Under the pieces are notes generated by a model that was not told the origin of the DNA, made no database searches, and was given only the letters and a program-made list of their open reading frames with translations. Shown one piece after another: positions 41,613 to 49,255 of a stretch of 64,000 nt of DNA. Every line of letters begins with the position of its first letter. Position 1 is the stretch's first letter. Source of the stretch: Olleya sp. Hel_I_94 (GTDB taxonomy: Bacteria; Bacteroidota; Bacteroidia; Flavobacteriales; Flavobacteriaceae); the NCBI RefSeq assembly GCF_007827365.1, contig NZ_VISI01000002.1, positions 2,857,001 through 2,921,000 on the forward strand. Reading direction: 5' to 3'. The translations under genes and the position numbers were made by a program.

Positions 41613-42419
41613 TTATTTTAAATGTTTCCATTCTACATCCCAATTACCAATTGGTCTGTTAAACCATAAATTTTCAATCAAAGATAAGTATTTCATTGAT
41701 TTGGATATACCTCCTGTGTATTTTGGTTCTAGTGCTATTGTAATTCCATAGGTTCGGTTTAAAATCCAACTTGTCAATTCATTATCATAAGATAATAAAT
41801 TTTTGATTTCCTTGTCTTTCATGTAAGTATAGATGTTTTTAAAGTCTATCACATCATTTATTATAGTGAAGTAATCTAAATCGATATCAAAAAAAACATG
41901 ATTTATTCTGCTTTGGAATAGTTTGTTTTTTAAGTCTTCGACATTTTTAAATTTTCTGATAGTATGTTTTTCTCCTCTGTAGTCAGTTATATATTCATCT
42001 TCAAACTTTCCAAAATCTGTATCTTGTCTACAGAGTACCCAAACATCGTTGATTAAATTTAAGTATGCTGCGGACATTATATGATTATGATTTAATGGAT
42101 TCAATCTATATGTTGAAAAGAAAGAAAGTTCAAAAGAATTTGAAATATCTAAGCTTTCTAAATATTCTTTTTCTTTATCACAGGGATAGACTAAATCTTG
42201 ATGCCAGTCATAAGTTACTAAATCGAAGTTAAGATTTTGATTGTCTTTTCTATACTCATTACACCACTTTGCCCAAGAATAAAATGCATATCGATGATGA
42301 TTAAAAGTGCTTAATTCAATTGAAATATTTAACCCAAATGGATGACGTAAAATTTGAGAGGTTACGTTTGGGGCATCTACTTCAATATGTTTGTTAAATA
42401 AGGGTTTGAATTCTACCAT
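41613..42419 (-). CDS. UPF0489 / peptide-arginase-like protein
   Basis: 268 residues, cytosolic. It has ureohydrolase-type metal motifs in order: a His pair (His41, His42), DWHQD (Asp71, His73, Asp75), DIDLDYF (Asp178, Asp180, Asp182) and Glu231 in IALEPKYTGG. This matches the UPF0489 group, which includes peptide arginases that turn Arg into ornithine in ribosomal peptides. No typical precursor peptide or exporter is seen, so the substrate is open. It lies in the accessory island upstream of an 87-residue protein. Confidence 0.6.
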   Translation of the reverse strand: MVEFKPLFNKHIEVDAPNVTSQILRHPFGLNISIELSTFNHHRYAFYSWAKWCNEYRKDNQNLNFDLVTYDWHQDLVYPCDKEKEYLESLDISNSFELSFFSTYRLNPLNHNHIMSAAYLNLINDVWVLCRQDTDFGKFEDEYITDYRGEKHTIRKFKNVEDLKNKLFQSRINHVFFDIDLDYFTIINDVIDFKNIYTYMKDKEIKNLLSYDNELTSWILNRTYGITIALEPKYTGGISKSMKYLSLIENLWFNRPIGNWDVEWKHLK

Positions 42420-42444
42420 AAGCTGAATTAGTTTTGTATCGAAA

Positions 42445-42927
42445 CTAATCTACAAATTTTTGCTTTACGACCTTGCCTTCCCAAGTATTATATCCTTTAT
42501 AATTAATCTCTACCCAAAAGTATGATGGGTTATTATAATTTTGATTACAATCAAACTCGCAATAAATTTTTACCAAATACCCAAAGTTCCCTAAGTACCT
42601 AAGTAAATAAGGCTGATAATTGCCCTGACTAGTTGTTTTACAATTTGGCTTTTTACTTATCTCTTTTTGAATATATTTCTTAGTTGCTTTATATGCTTCT
42701 TTTCTCCAATGGTTGGAGTATTCAAATTCTTCTAACGTTGGTGCATTATCATAATCCCCAATGTCAATAAGTAGGTAGTCGTATTTTCCATCTTTAGTGC
42801 TTTTGGATTTATCACTATTTTTTTCAGTTTCTAGTATTTGGTTTGTTTGTTCTTTACGTTTATCATTACAACTTAGAATAAGTGATACTAGAATAATTAT
42901 GGATGTTATCTTTTTTGATGTTTTCAT
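42445..42927 (-). CDS. Lipoprotein of unknown function (island gene)
   Basis: 160 residues. The lipobox is LILSC and is followed by a charged linker. The globular part has four Cys-containing positions (PNCKTTSQGNY; KIYCEFDCNQNY) and ends KGYNTWEGKVVKQKFVD. No family is recognised. It lies 2 bp after another lipoprotein gene and 25 bp before the peptide-arginase-like gene. Confidence 0.65.
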   Translation of the reverse strand: MKTSKKITSIIILVSLILSCNDKRKEQTNQILETEKNSDKSKSTKDGKYDYLLIDIGDYDNAPTLEEFEYSNHWRKEAYKATKKYIQKEISKKPNCKTTSQGNYQPYLLRYLGNFGYLVKIYCEFDCNQNYNNPSYFWVEINYKGYNTWEGKVVKQKFVD

Positions 42928-42929
42928 TA

Positions 42930-43379
42930 TTATAACTCTTTTACGTCATAGAAAACTAGTTTTTGACCATTGTTAAATTCATATCCTATATTTCCTATTG
43001 TGCTTACCCATATTTGAAAACAAGTTGGATTATCAATACTGAATTCCATCCCTTTTAAACCTTGCAAGCTTTCTTTTGTATTAGATTGCTTTATTCTAAA
43101 TTCAAAGGTTTTCCAATTACCATTTTTAGTTTTAGATTTATATGTGATGAGGTTTTTATTGAAGTCGAATGTATGATAGCTAATCTCTTTATTTGTTTGT
43201 AATATTTTAACCTCATTTTCAAGGTCATTACTACTACTTACATATTTAAAAATAGCATTTTTATTCCCAGATGTCTTGTTGGTTTGATAATTCTGTTTGT
43301 TGGTTTGAGTGCAACCTAATAGTAAGGTTAGAGTAATTAGAATAAGGAGTTTGGTGCTTTTTGTCTTAGTGTAGTTCAT
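42930..43379 (-). CDS. Lipoprotein of unknown function (island gene)
   Basis: 149 residues with lipobox LLLGC. The mature part is beta-rich and polar (ISYHTFDFNKNLITYKSK; NIGYEFNNGQKLVFYDVKEL). No family is recognised. It is the first gene of a lipoprotein pair (gap 2 bp), and its 5' end adjoins the structured segment at 43402-43579. Confidence 0.65.
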   Translation of the reverse strand: MNYTKTKSTKLLILITLTLLLGCTQTNKQNYQTNKTSGNKNAIFKYVSSSNDLENEVKILQTNKEISYHTFDFNKNLITYKSKTKNGNWKTFEFRIKQSNTKESLQGLKGMEFSIDNPTCFQIWVSTIGNIGYEFNNGQKLVFYDVKEL

Positions 43380-43382
43380 TTG
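43350..43382 (+). promoter_or_regulatory. Possible plus-strand promoter before the structured element
   Basis: TTTG at 43350-43353 and TTCATTTG at 43375-43382 (seven of eight matches to TAnnTTTG) are 21 bp apart. A start near 43389 would transcribe the structured segment, antisense to the 5' end of the lipoprotein gene. Confidence 0.3.
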
Positions 43383-43401
43383 CTTATCTCATTATTTCAA
43401 C

Positions 43402-43579
43402 CCAGTACCAAGGATGAGTAAGATTAAACAAATAAGGCATGGTACTAAAGCCCACTCCTTGGACGAGGTACTGGTATACCTATCAAGTAAAGCGAACTAA
43501 GCCCATGCCCATAAGAGACATGGGCATTAATTCATCTTTTTCTACTTGATTGATTGAAAATTACCAGTTTTCGTCCAAG
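43402..43579 (+). ncRNA. Putative structured RNA or replication-related hairpin element
   Basis: No gene occupies 43380-43648. Three nested helices are visible. Outer: 43458-43466 with 43571-43579 (9 bp), two G-U pairs, a bulge, then 43470-43476 with 43562-43568 (7 bp). Middle: 43482-43489 with 43543-43550 (8 bp). Inner: GCCCATG 43501-43507 with CATGGGC 43519-43525 (7 bp, 11-nt loop). A competing 8-bp pairing joins CCAGTACC (43402-43409) to 43467-43474. The G-U pairs exist only in plus-strand RNA. It could be a regulatory or conflict-system RNA, or a single-strand origin for the nearby replication protein. No known RNA family is recognised. Confidence 0.5.
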
Positions 43580-43648
43580 TTATTAGATGACTAATGCCTA
43601 TCGTGTATTGTTATGTAAAGAACGTCTTATTAACCCAAATATATAAGT

Positions 43649-45574
43649 TTATTTAACACCATTAAAATCTAAAGTCTTCGATTTTTTCGTAGAGTATTTA
43701 CCAACTGTATATTTAGGAATATTTAATTTCTTTGAAATTTTAGAAGTTGTAAAAATTATTTGGAAATCTTTATCCTTAAACTTGTCCAATTCTGCTATTT
43801 CAACTACTTTCTTTTGAAAGTTTTTACTTCTTTTATCTACCATTCCTTTATCTTCAACATTGTCACAAAGGATGAATTTAGGATATCTAAAAAAGTCTAA
43901 CTCTATAGAGGCAAAAAATATGGCGAATCGAACAGAGTTTTTTAAAATCACCATTGAACTAGCGGAGAATCTATTTCTACCGTCTAAATAGAATGTATTT
44001 TCTCTAAAGTTTGTTGTGACCTTTCGCCCATCAATAAATTTTTCTTCATATTTTCCATCCGCTTTAATTAACTCTAAAGCATATTCACTTATTTTACTGT
44101 ATGCTTTAGAGGCATTTCTTCTTTGTAGGGTAGAAAACTTTTCGATTTCGGAGGTTAAAATTTCAATCCTAGCTTGTAATTGAGCTTGTCGAATTCTATA
44201 TTCTTCATAAGAAGATACTAATTCAAGCTGTTTTTCTTGGTATATTATCTCATAGGTAAGATTGCTTTTCTTTTGAATTAGTTTGTCTATTAAATTATTA
44301 GACGAACTTCTTGTCTTATTAGTAAATAAGTCAAATTCTCTTTGCGAATTTCTTAGACCACTTTGTATGGTGCGTAATTCTTCTTTCAATGAAATTATTT
44401 CAGAATCTCTTTGTTTTATTAAGTTCTTAGACTCTTTAAGTTGCATTTCCAACTCTAATTTCATTCTTGTGAATCGACTTAGATTAACTGCATCGTTTAA
44501 TTTAAGTTTACATAATCCGCAATGCTTATCATCAGTTTCAACTATTTTTTCTAAACAAGAAGGGCAATATTCTAACGTTAATTTTCCAAATGATTGTCTA
44601 GTTCTAATTGACTTATTAATATCTTTTAATTTGTCTTCAATAACTTTTATAAACTCATTGCTATCGAGGTAGTCAGCTTCAAGATATTCTATTTTACTCT
44701 TTATATTTTGATAATCATTTTTATATTTTTTTAGATTGACACGAAGTACATCAAGTTCTTTTTTTGTGTCATTTGGTTTAGTCTTATCAATTAATTCCTG
44801 AGGGTTCTGTAGGCTCTCATTAATCTTTCCTAATTGATTTTCTAAAGCTTCAATGTTTTTAACAATTTTTGAGGAATCAAAATCAAATGAAGAATGTTCA
44901 AATACATCTTCTAAAGCTTTTACTTGAGATTTTATACTTGAAGATTCTTTTTTAGTTTCTCTTAGTTCTTTTTCAAACTTTAATTTGTCATCACTGTATG
45001 TTCCTAGTAATAAATTTCCTATTGCATCTCTAACCAATGGTGAATCAAAATCTTCATTCCGCATAAGTGCGTTTAGGGAACTAAGTTGATCAACATATAG
45101 AAGTCTTAATATTTGATTTAAAGTAACCGTTTCAAGGTTGTCAGTTGATACCTCAGGAAAGTTTAATAGGTCGAATATTATCTGACTAAATGTTTCTTGT
45201 TTATCTGTTTTGGAGTAAGGGTATATTTTCCAACCTGCAGTATAAGATTTAATAGCATCTTCAAGTTTCGCTATGTTAATATACATAGGTCTCTTAGACA
45301 TTACATCTTTCTTTTCATTCTTATCTAAATTTCTACGAATTGTTACATAGACATCATTTATAAGAAGTTCTGCAAGAACGTAATCACATGATTTGGCTTC
45401 AGGTAACCATTCAGTGAAATCACCTCCTAAGGCAAAAAAAATAAAACTTGATATGGATGATTTACCTGTACTATTATCACCACTAATTATATTTGTTTTT
45501 GAATCAAATTTCTCATGGTATACATAAGTATCTCCTTGGACAATTATTAATTCATTAAGTCTAAGAGTGCTCAT
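43649..45574 (-). CDS. Rad50/SMC-like ABC ATPase (ABC-three-component-type system)
   Basis: 641 residues. Walker A GDNSTGKSS lies at 32-40. Two long coiled coils flank a zinc motif CPSC...CGLC (Cys337, Cys340, Cys352, Cys355), the position of a Rad50 hook. A signature-like FSASSMVILKNSVRFA and a Walker B/D-loop region FPKFILCDNVEDKGMVDKRS complete the nucleotide-binding domain. Such short SMC-like ATPases are the sensor or motor of ABC-3C and related anti-phage systems. It overlaps the upstream middle-component gene by 14 bp. The family is clear; assignment to a conflict system rests on gene order and partner sequences. Confidence 0.85.
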   Translation of the reverse strand: MSTLRLNELIIVQGDTYVYHEKFDSKTNIISGDNSTGKSSISSFIFFALGGDFTEWLPEAKSCDYVLAELLINDVYVTIRRNLDKNEKKDVMSKRPMYINIAKLEDAIKSYTAGWKIYPYSKTDKQETFSQIIFDLLNFPEVSTDNLETVTLNQILRLLYVDQLSSLNALMRNEDFDSPLVRDAIGNLLLGTYSDDKLKFEKELRETKKESSSIKSQVKALEDVFEHSSFDFDSSKIVKNIEALENQLGKINESLQNPQELIDKTKPNDTKKELDVLRVNLKKYKNDYQNIKSKIEYLEADYLDSNEFIKVIEDKLKDINKSIRTRQSFGKLTLEYCPSCLEKIVETDDKHCGLCKLKLNDAVNLSRFTRMKLELEMQLKESKNLIKQRDSEIISLKEELRTIQSGLRNSQREFDLFTNKTRSSSNNLIDKLIQKKSNLTYEIIYQEKQLELVSSYEEYRIRQAQLQARIEILTSEIEKFSTLQRRNASKAYSKISEYALELIKADGKYEEKFIDGRKVTTNFRENTFYLDGRNRFSASSMVILKNSVRFAIFFASIELDFFRYPKFILCDNVEDKGMVDKRSKNFQKKVVEIAELDKFKDKDFQIIFTTSKISKKLNIPKYTVGKYSTKKSKTLDFNGVK

Positions 45575-46043
45575 ATCTATATTCTGTAAGTTTTGTTCTT
45601 TCTTTCAATTCTCTAAGTGATATCTTGTTGAAGTAAATTTTTATTAGGTTAACTACCTCCGTTTCAGTTTCGGTTAATACATCTGAATCAATATCTGTTA
45701 TAGTTTTATTTCCTACTATTAAATTTGCTTCTTTATAAGATTTGGCATTAACTAAACCGTGAGTTATTAATGAATTAACACTAATTTTTTGAATGTCTCT
45801 AAGTCTTTTATATACAGTCTGAGAGTTTTTTACTTCATTGTATTTATTTTGAAATTTAATTTTTTTATACATCCTAAAATCATTAGGCAAAGATACTTTT
45901 CGTAAATCTTGCGGGAATAGTAAGTAGTAATCGTATATGCTAAAACGGTCATTTTCAAAAGTAGTGCCCGTAAATTCATTTAATAGAATTAAGTTTCTAT
46001 TAATACAGTGATAAACGTCGGTTAAAGGGTGGTATATAAGCAT
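45561..46043 (-). CDS. ABC-3C-type middle component (MC5-like)
   Basis: 160 residues, cytosolic. The N-terminal pattern HPLTDVYHCINRNLILL then FSIYDYYLLFPQDLRKVSLP resembles the middle-component winged-helix-like proteins of ABC-three-component systems (MC5-like by eye). It lies between the C-terminal-domain protein (4-bp gap) and the ATPase (14-bp overlap), exactly where such a component belongs. The middle component is thought to couple the ATPase to the third protein. The exact MC subtype is uncertain. Confidence 0.6.
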   Translation of the reverse strand: MLIYHPLTDVYHCINRNLILLNEFTGTTFENDRFSIYDYYLLFPQDLRKVSLPNDFRMYKKIKFQNKYNEVKNSQTVYKRLRDIQKISVNSLITHGLVNAKSYKEANLIVGNKTITDIDSDVLTETETEVVNLIKIYFNKISLRELKERTKLTEYRYEHS

Positions 46044-46047
46044 AATT

Positions 46048-46635
46048 CTAATCCCAAGTAATATGGCAATTGCCAGTTAAAAAATAAATCATTCCTATAA
46101 TATCATCAGGATAAATGTTTAGTACATTTTTAGCTGATAGCATAGCTTCGATAGGCTTAACAACTTGTTCATCCATTATTTTTGAAATTTGTGCCTTTGA
46201 ATACCCTTCATCTATAGCTGGATTTACATGAAGTAAAAACAGCTTCCATACTTGTGCTAAAATATGGGCATGAATTTTTTGAGTAGCTTTTGATAATTCA
46301 TTTTCAGTTAACTCTTTTGTGTATTTTTCCTTAAGATGATTTACTCTTCGATATTGTTTTTCATAGCCTGCTCTTTTAAGTTTTTCATGAAGCCCAATTA
46401 CTTTATCGTCAACATTAGATGTGTAGTGTTGAATCTTGTCTATAAAATCTAAAATGGTAGTACTTCCATCATCTAATTCTTTTTCGAATTCTTCAACTAA
46501 AGCTAGATAATCAGCATAAGTCTCAGATGTATTATGAATATGAAGTTCAGGCTTGTTAACTTCCATATTTCCGTAAGAAGCGTATTGTTCGGAGTCAGGT
46601 CCAGCTTCTTGGTTTAAGCTTGTTTCTTCGCTCAT
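46048..46635 (-). CDS. ABC-3C-type C-terminal-domain protein
   Basis: 195 residues. A polar N-terminal segment (QEAGPDSEQYASYGNMEV) precedes a helical domain of about 150 residues that ends DDIIGMIYFLTGNCHITWD, a tail typical of ABC-3C C-terminal-domain proteins. In characterised predictions this domain links the ATPase to an effector. Here no nuclease, TIR or similar effector is fused, but a two-TM protein is encoded directly upstream (8-bp gap) and shares the N-terminal motif, so that protein may be the effector. Confidence 0.6.
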   Translation of the reverse strand: MSEETSLNQEAGPDSEQYASYGNMEVNKPELHIHNTSETYADYLALVEEFEKELDDGSTTILDFIDKIQHYTSNVDDKVIGLHEKLKRAGYEKQYRRVNHLKEKYTKELTENELSKATQKIHAHILAQVWKLFLLHVNPAIDEGYSKAQISKIMDEQVVKPIEAMLSAKNVLNIYPDDIIGMIYFLTGNCHITWD

Positions 46636-46643
46636 TTACTATT

Positions 46644-46907
46644 CTATTTCTTTATAGTCATATCTCCTTTAGACATATACTGGTTAGATTTTTTTCCAGC
46701 TTTTTGAGAAAGCGTAGTTTTACTATCTTGCTTTTCTTTTTTTTCTTCCTTACTTTTTACAAAGAAGGTTCCGATTAGAGCAGATATAGAAACAAGTAAA
46801 ACAATAAGAGGTTCTTCAAACTCTTCGGCATTTATAAGCCAAATAATACTTATAATTAACACTATAATTTCTATAGCGATAATTATTTTTTTAGCGTTTT
46901 TAGTCAT
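46644..46907 (-). CDS. Two-transmembrane-helix small protein, putative membrane effector of the ABC-3C-like operon
   Basis: 87 residues. There are two hydrophobic helices at about 8-26 and 33-50, then a basic linker (KSKEEKKEKQDSK). The tail QKAGKKSNQYMSKGDMTI matches the N-terminal segment of the next gene's product (QEAGPDSEQYASYGNMEV, 9 of 18 identical). Minimal two-TM proteins often act as membrane-disrupting effectors in anti-phage systems, which is the inferred role here. It is the first gene of the four-gene operon. Confidence 0.65.
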   Translation of the reverse strand: MTKNAKKIIIAIEIIVLIISIIWLINAEEFEEPLIVLLVSISALIGTFFVKSKEEKKEKQDSKTTLSQKAGKKSNQYMSKGDMTIKK

Positions 46908-46975
46908 AGATATTGTGATGTATTTAAGCGATTAAGAAATAGTTGAAAATTTATATATAGCTCCGCCACGAACCT

Positions 46976-46993
46976 AAAGACTTGAAAGTCTTT
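46976..46993. promoter_or_regulatory. Palindrome upstream of the ABC-3C-like operon
   Basis: AAAGACTT-GA-AAGTCTTT is a near-perfect 18-bp palindrome (8-bp arms) 69 bp upstream of the first operon gene. It could be an operator or a small hairpin. No regulator is encoded inside the operon. Confidence 0.35.
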
Positions 46994-47133
46994 ATTAACT
47001 ATTTTTTAGGGAGAAAAAAGGCTTTAAAATCTAATAATTAAAATCCTTGCTATTGTAAATGTATAAAAATTATTTTTAACATTAAGGAAATAAATATCGA
47101 TATAACGCTAGGTGTAAAAAAAATGTGGTTTTC

Positions 47134-47170
47134 AAAAAGGCACTCGGTGTATATACTAAAGTGTCTTTTT
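47134..47170 (-). terminator. Terminator of the replication-protein gene
   Basis: AAAAAGGCACT pairs with AGTGTCTTTTT (one G-T pair) around a 15-nt loop and is T-rich downstream on the minus strand. It separates the recombinase/replication genes from the ABC-3C-like operon. Confidence 0.6.
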
Positions 47171-47199
47171 ATATAATTAATGGGGGACATATTTAATTA

Positions 47200-48144
47200 T
47201 TAAATAAAATCTTTAATATTATGAATTTTCTTATTTAATTCGTCTATTAGATTCTTGTCTAGTGTATTCTCGTTCACTGAATTAAATAACTCTTTAATTC
47301 TGTACTTCATTTTACTACGCTTACTCTTAGGGTTTTTTAAATCGAAGTCTAAATTTGAAATGGTTTCACTTGTAAAATCAAAACCTAATTTATCAATTCC
47401 GTGATAGGACAGGTACTTATATACTCCATTATGATGAAATAATAATTCTGTTGGGTCTAAACCTAATTGAAGTTTATTAATTCTACTGTAATTATTAATC
47501 CAAAGTTCTAAGAATTTATTTTGAACAAAATCTTTAGTAAGCATATCTAATGTGAATTTGTCCACACTAAATAATCTTTTAAAATCAAGTCTTAAACCTA
47601 TTTCATAACGTAGAATGTTTTGATTAAGGTATAATCCTGAGTGGGAGTATAAAAGTTCTTTAGACAGACTCTTTATCTCTTTTCTTTTATCGTAAAATAG
47701 TAGTTTCTTCTTAGCATATTTTCTAAAGAAAGTAACCGAATCTTTATACCTCATTGATTCTAGTCTAGGGAAAGAAGCCAGACATTTTAAGTATTCATGA
47801 ACAGGGTAATCAACAGTAAAACTATATCCATAATCAACTCTTGTTAATGTAGCATTTGACATATCTATTTTTAAATAATCTGATAATTTAGTAATTGCTT
47901 TTTTTAATTCTGACTTATCTAAATGGTTTAGGTTATTCCCAAAATGAAATTTAGAAAGAGAACCATTAAACAAAAGTCTAAAAGGTCTTTTATCATTATC
48001 AAGTCTAATTGTTATTTTGATATTCTTTGCATTAAATGAAGCATTGTATCCATATTCAGATATTGTGATTTTTGAATTGCTTATTAACCTATTGTAATCG
48101 TTATTGGGATTAAGTAGGATATACCCTTTAATTGTATCTATCAT
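47200..48144 (-). CDS. Phage/plasmid replication initiator, gene II/X (Phage_CRI-like) family
   Basis: 314 residues. It begins MIDTIKGYILL, the typical start of gene II/X-type initiators, and has the mid-protein block LTRVDYGYSF ... FYDKRKEIKSL ... LRYEIGLRLDF found in this family. These proteins nick one strand to start rolling-circle replication. It lies in a run with an excisionase-type gene (19-bp gap), an unknown gene and an integrase, so the element can probably excise and replicate as a circle. The catalytic Tyr cannot be assigned by eye. Confidence 0.7.
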   Translation of the reverse strand: MIDTIKGYILLNPNNDYNRLISNSKITISEYGYNASFNAKNIKITIRLDNDKRPFRLLFNGSLSKFHFGNNLNHLDKSELKKAITKLSDYLKIDMSNATLTRVDYGYSFTVDYPVHEYLKCLASFPRLESMRYKDSVTFFRKYAKKKLLFYDKRKEIKSLSKELLYSHSGLYLNQNILRYEIGLRLDFKRLFSVDKFTLDMLTKDFVQNKFLELWINNYSRINKLQLGLDPTELLFHHNGVYKYLSYHGIDKLGFDFTSETISNLDFDLKNPKSKRSKMKYRIKELFNSVNENTLDKNLIDELNKKIHNIKDFI

Positions 48145-48163
48145 AGTTTCTGTTATATGGAAA

Positions 48164-48469
48164 TTAGTTTAACTTATTATTAGAGAGTAGGCTATTTGCT
48201 ACTATCATATCTACTTCATCAATAGATTTGATGTAGTTTTTCATTAAAAATGATTCTAAATCCTTACGTCTAATAAAAATTAGTTTTCCGTTTGGTTTAG
48301 AGTGAGGAATCTTGCTTGAAGCAATTAGTTTTTGAATCTGTGATACACTAACTCCAGAAACAAAGGCAGCTTCTTTAATAGTGTAGATTCTTTTTCTGAA
48401 AAGATGACTTTTCTTGATTTCTTTTTTGAGAAGTTTTACCTCTTGGATAAGTTGAGAGATTTTAGTCAT
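48164..48469 (-). CDS. Helix-turn-helix excisionase-type DNA-binding protein
   Basis: 101 residues. An N-terminal coiled-coil-like helix (LIQEVKLLKKEIKK) is followed by an HTH_17/MerR-type DNA-binding domain (YTIKEAAFVSGVSVSQIQKL ... GKLIFIRRKDLESFL). Such proteins act as recombination directionality factors in Bacteroidota integrative elements. It lies between the integrase/unknown pair and the replication gene. Confidence 0.8.
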   Translation of the reverse strand: MTKISQLIQEVKLLKKEIKKSHLFRKRIYTIKEAAFVSGVSVSQIQKLIASSKIPHSKPNGKLIFIRRKDLESFLMKNYIKSIDEVDMIVANSLLSNNKLN

Positions 48470-48544
48470 AATAAAATAATTATTGATTTATAATGACGTA
48501 AATCTCTTGAATTACTAGGGTTTATTTAATAAGTGAAAAGTGAG

Positions 48545-49252
48545 TTATAAGTTAGTACTTAGTTCCTGAATTATTTTTATTGTAACATCATCATCAGGGA
48601 TATAATCTTTTTTTTCGGCTAAAACAGAACTAAGTTGTTTCTCTTTGTAATTGTTGCCTTTTTTGTTTATGAAGTGAGCAGTAATAAGTTTGTTTTTGAA
48701 ATTTTGAGTTTCAATATCAAGAAACGTATTGTCTATTAATTTAGTTATTAGATTTGCGATTTGAAGTTCTGTACCTTTCCATTGTATTTTATCTTCCCAA
48801 TCTTTATCAAAATGTTTTTCAAAATTGTTAAAATCAGTATCAATTAATTTATATTCTATTAATTGGTTATGTAATGTTTTTATGAATTCTTGCTTGTCAA
48901 TTTTAGAGCTTAATATAAATTGAACATTACGTTTTTTACTCCTTAATGGTGGATTAATGTTTGATTCAATTTTTGATAGTCTAGTATCAATAATTCGTTT
49001 AAGTTTAATTAATCTTAATTTTAGATTCATAAATTCACTACTCATATCATCTTCAATCTCTAAAAGTAAATTTGTAATATCACTTTCATACTTCGAGTAA
49101 TATTCGTCATAATAAAATTCATCTTCTATTCTATCATCATAACCACCACTATAAAAGTCTTCTAAAACCAAGTAGCTAAAATGGGTTTCAAAGTTTTTAA
49201 TAATTCTATCTTCAAAGTATTCTACTAACTCTTTAACTTTTTTTAATTCCAT
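48545..49252 (-). CDS. Mobile-element protein of unknown function (RteC-like C-terminal half)
   Basis: 235 residues. The N-terminal half is acidic and Tyr-rich (YSGGYDDRIEDEFYYDEYYS). The C-terminal half contains KIQWKGTELQIANLITKL and KLITAHFINKKG, resembling RteC-type regulators that control excision in Bacteroides conjugative transposons. The similarity is weak and judged by eye. It starts 3 bp after the integrase stop, so they share a transcript. Confidence 0.5.
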   Translation of the reverse strand: MELKKVKELVEYFEDRIIKNFETHFSYLVLEDFYSGGYDDRIEDEFYYDEYYSKYESDITNLLLEIEDDMSSEFMNLKLRLIKLKRIIDTRLSKIESNINPPLRSKKRNVQFILSSKIDKQEFIKTLHNQLIEYKLIDTDFNNFEKHFDKDWEDKIQWKGTELQIANLITKLIDNTFLDIETQNFKNKLITAHFINKKGNNYKEKQLSSVLAEKKDYIPDDDVTIKIIQELSTNL

Positions 49253-49255
49253 AAT

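Noticed and set aside
43402..43579. Retron msr-msd RNA
   Set aside because: No reverse transcriptase gene is present anywhere in the window, so a retron cannot be supported.
44283..44672. Plus-strand 129-codon frame opposite the Rad50-like ATPase gene
   Set aside because: It lies opposite the coiled-coil coding region; composition explains the open frame and no domain is seen.
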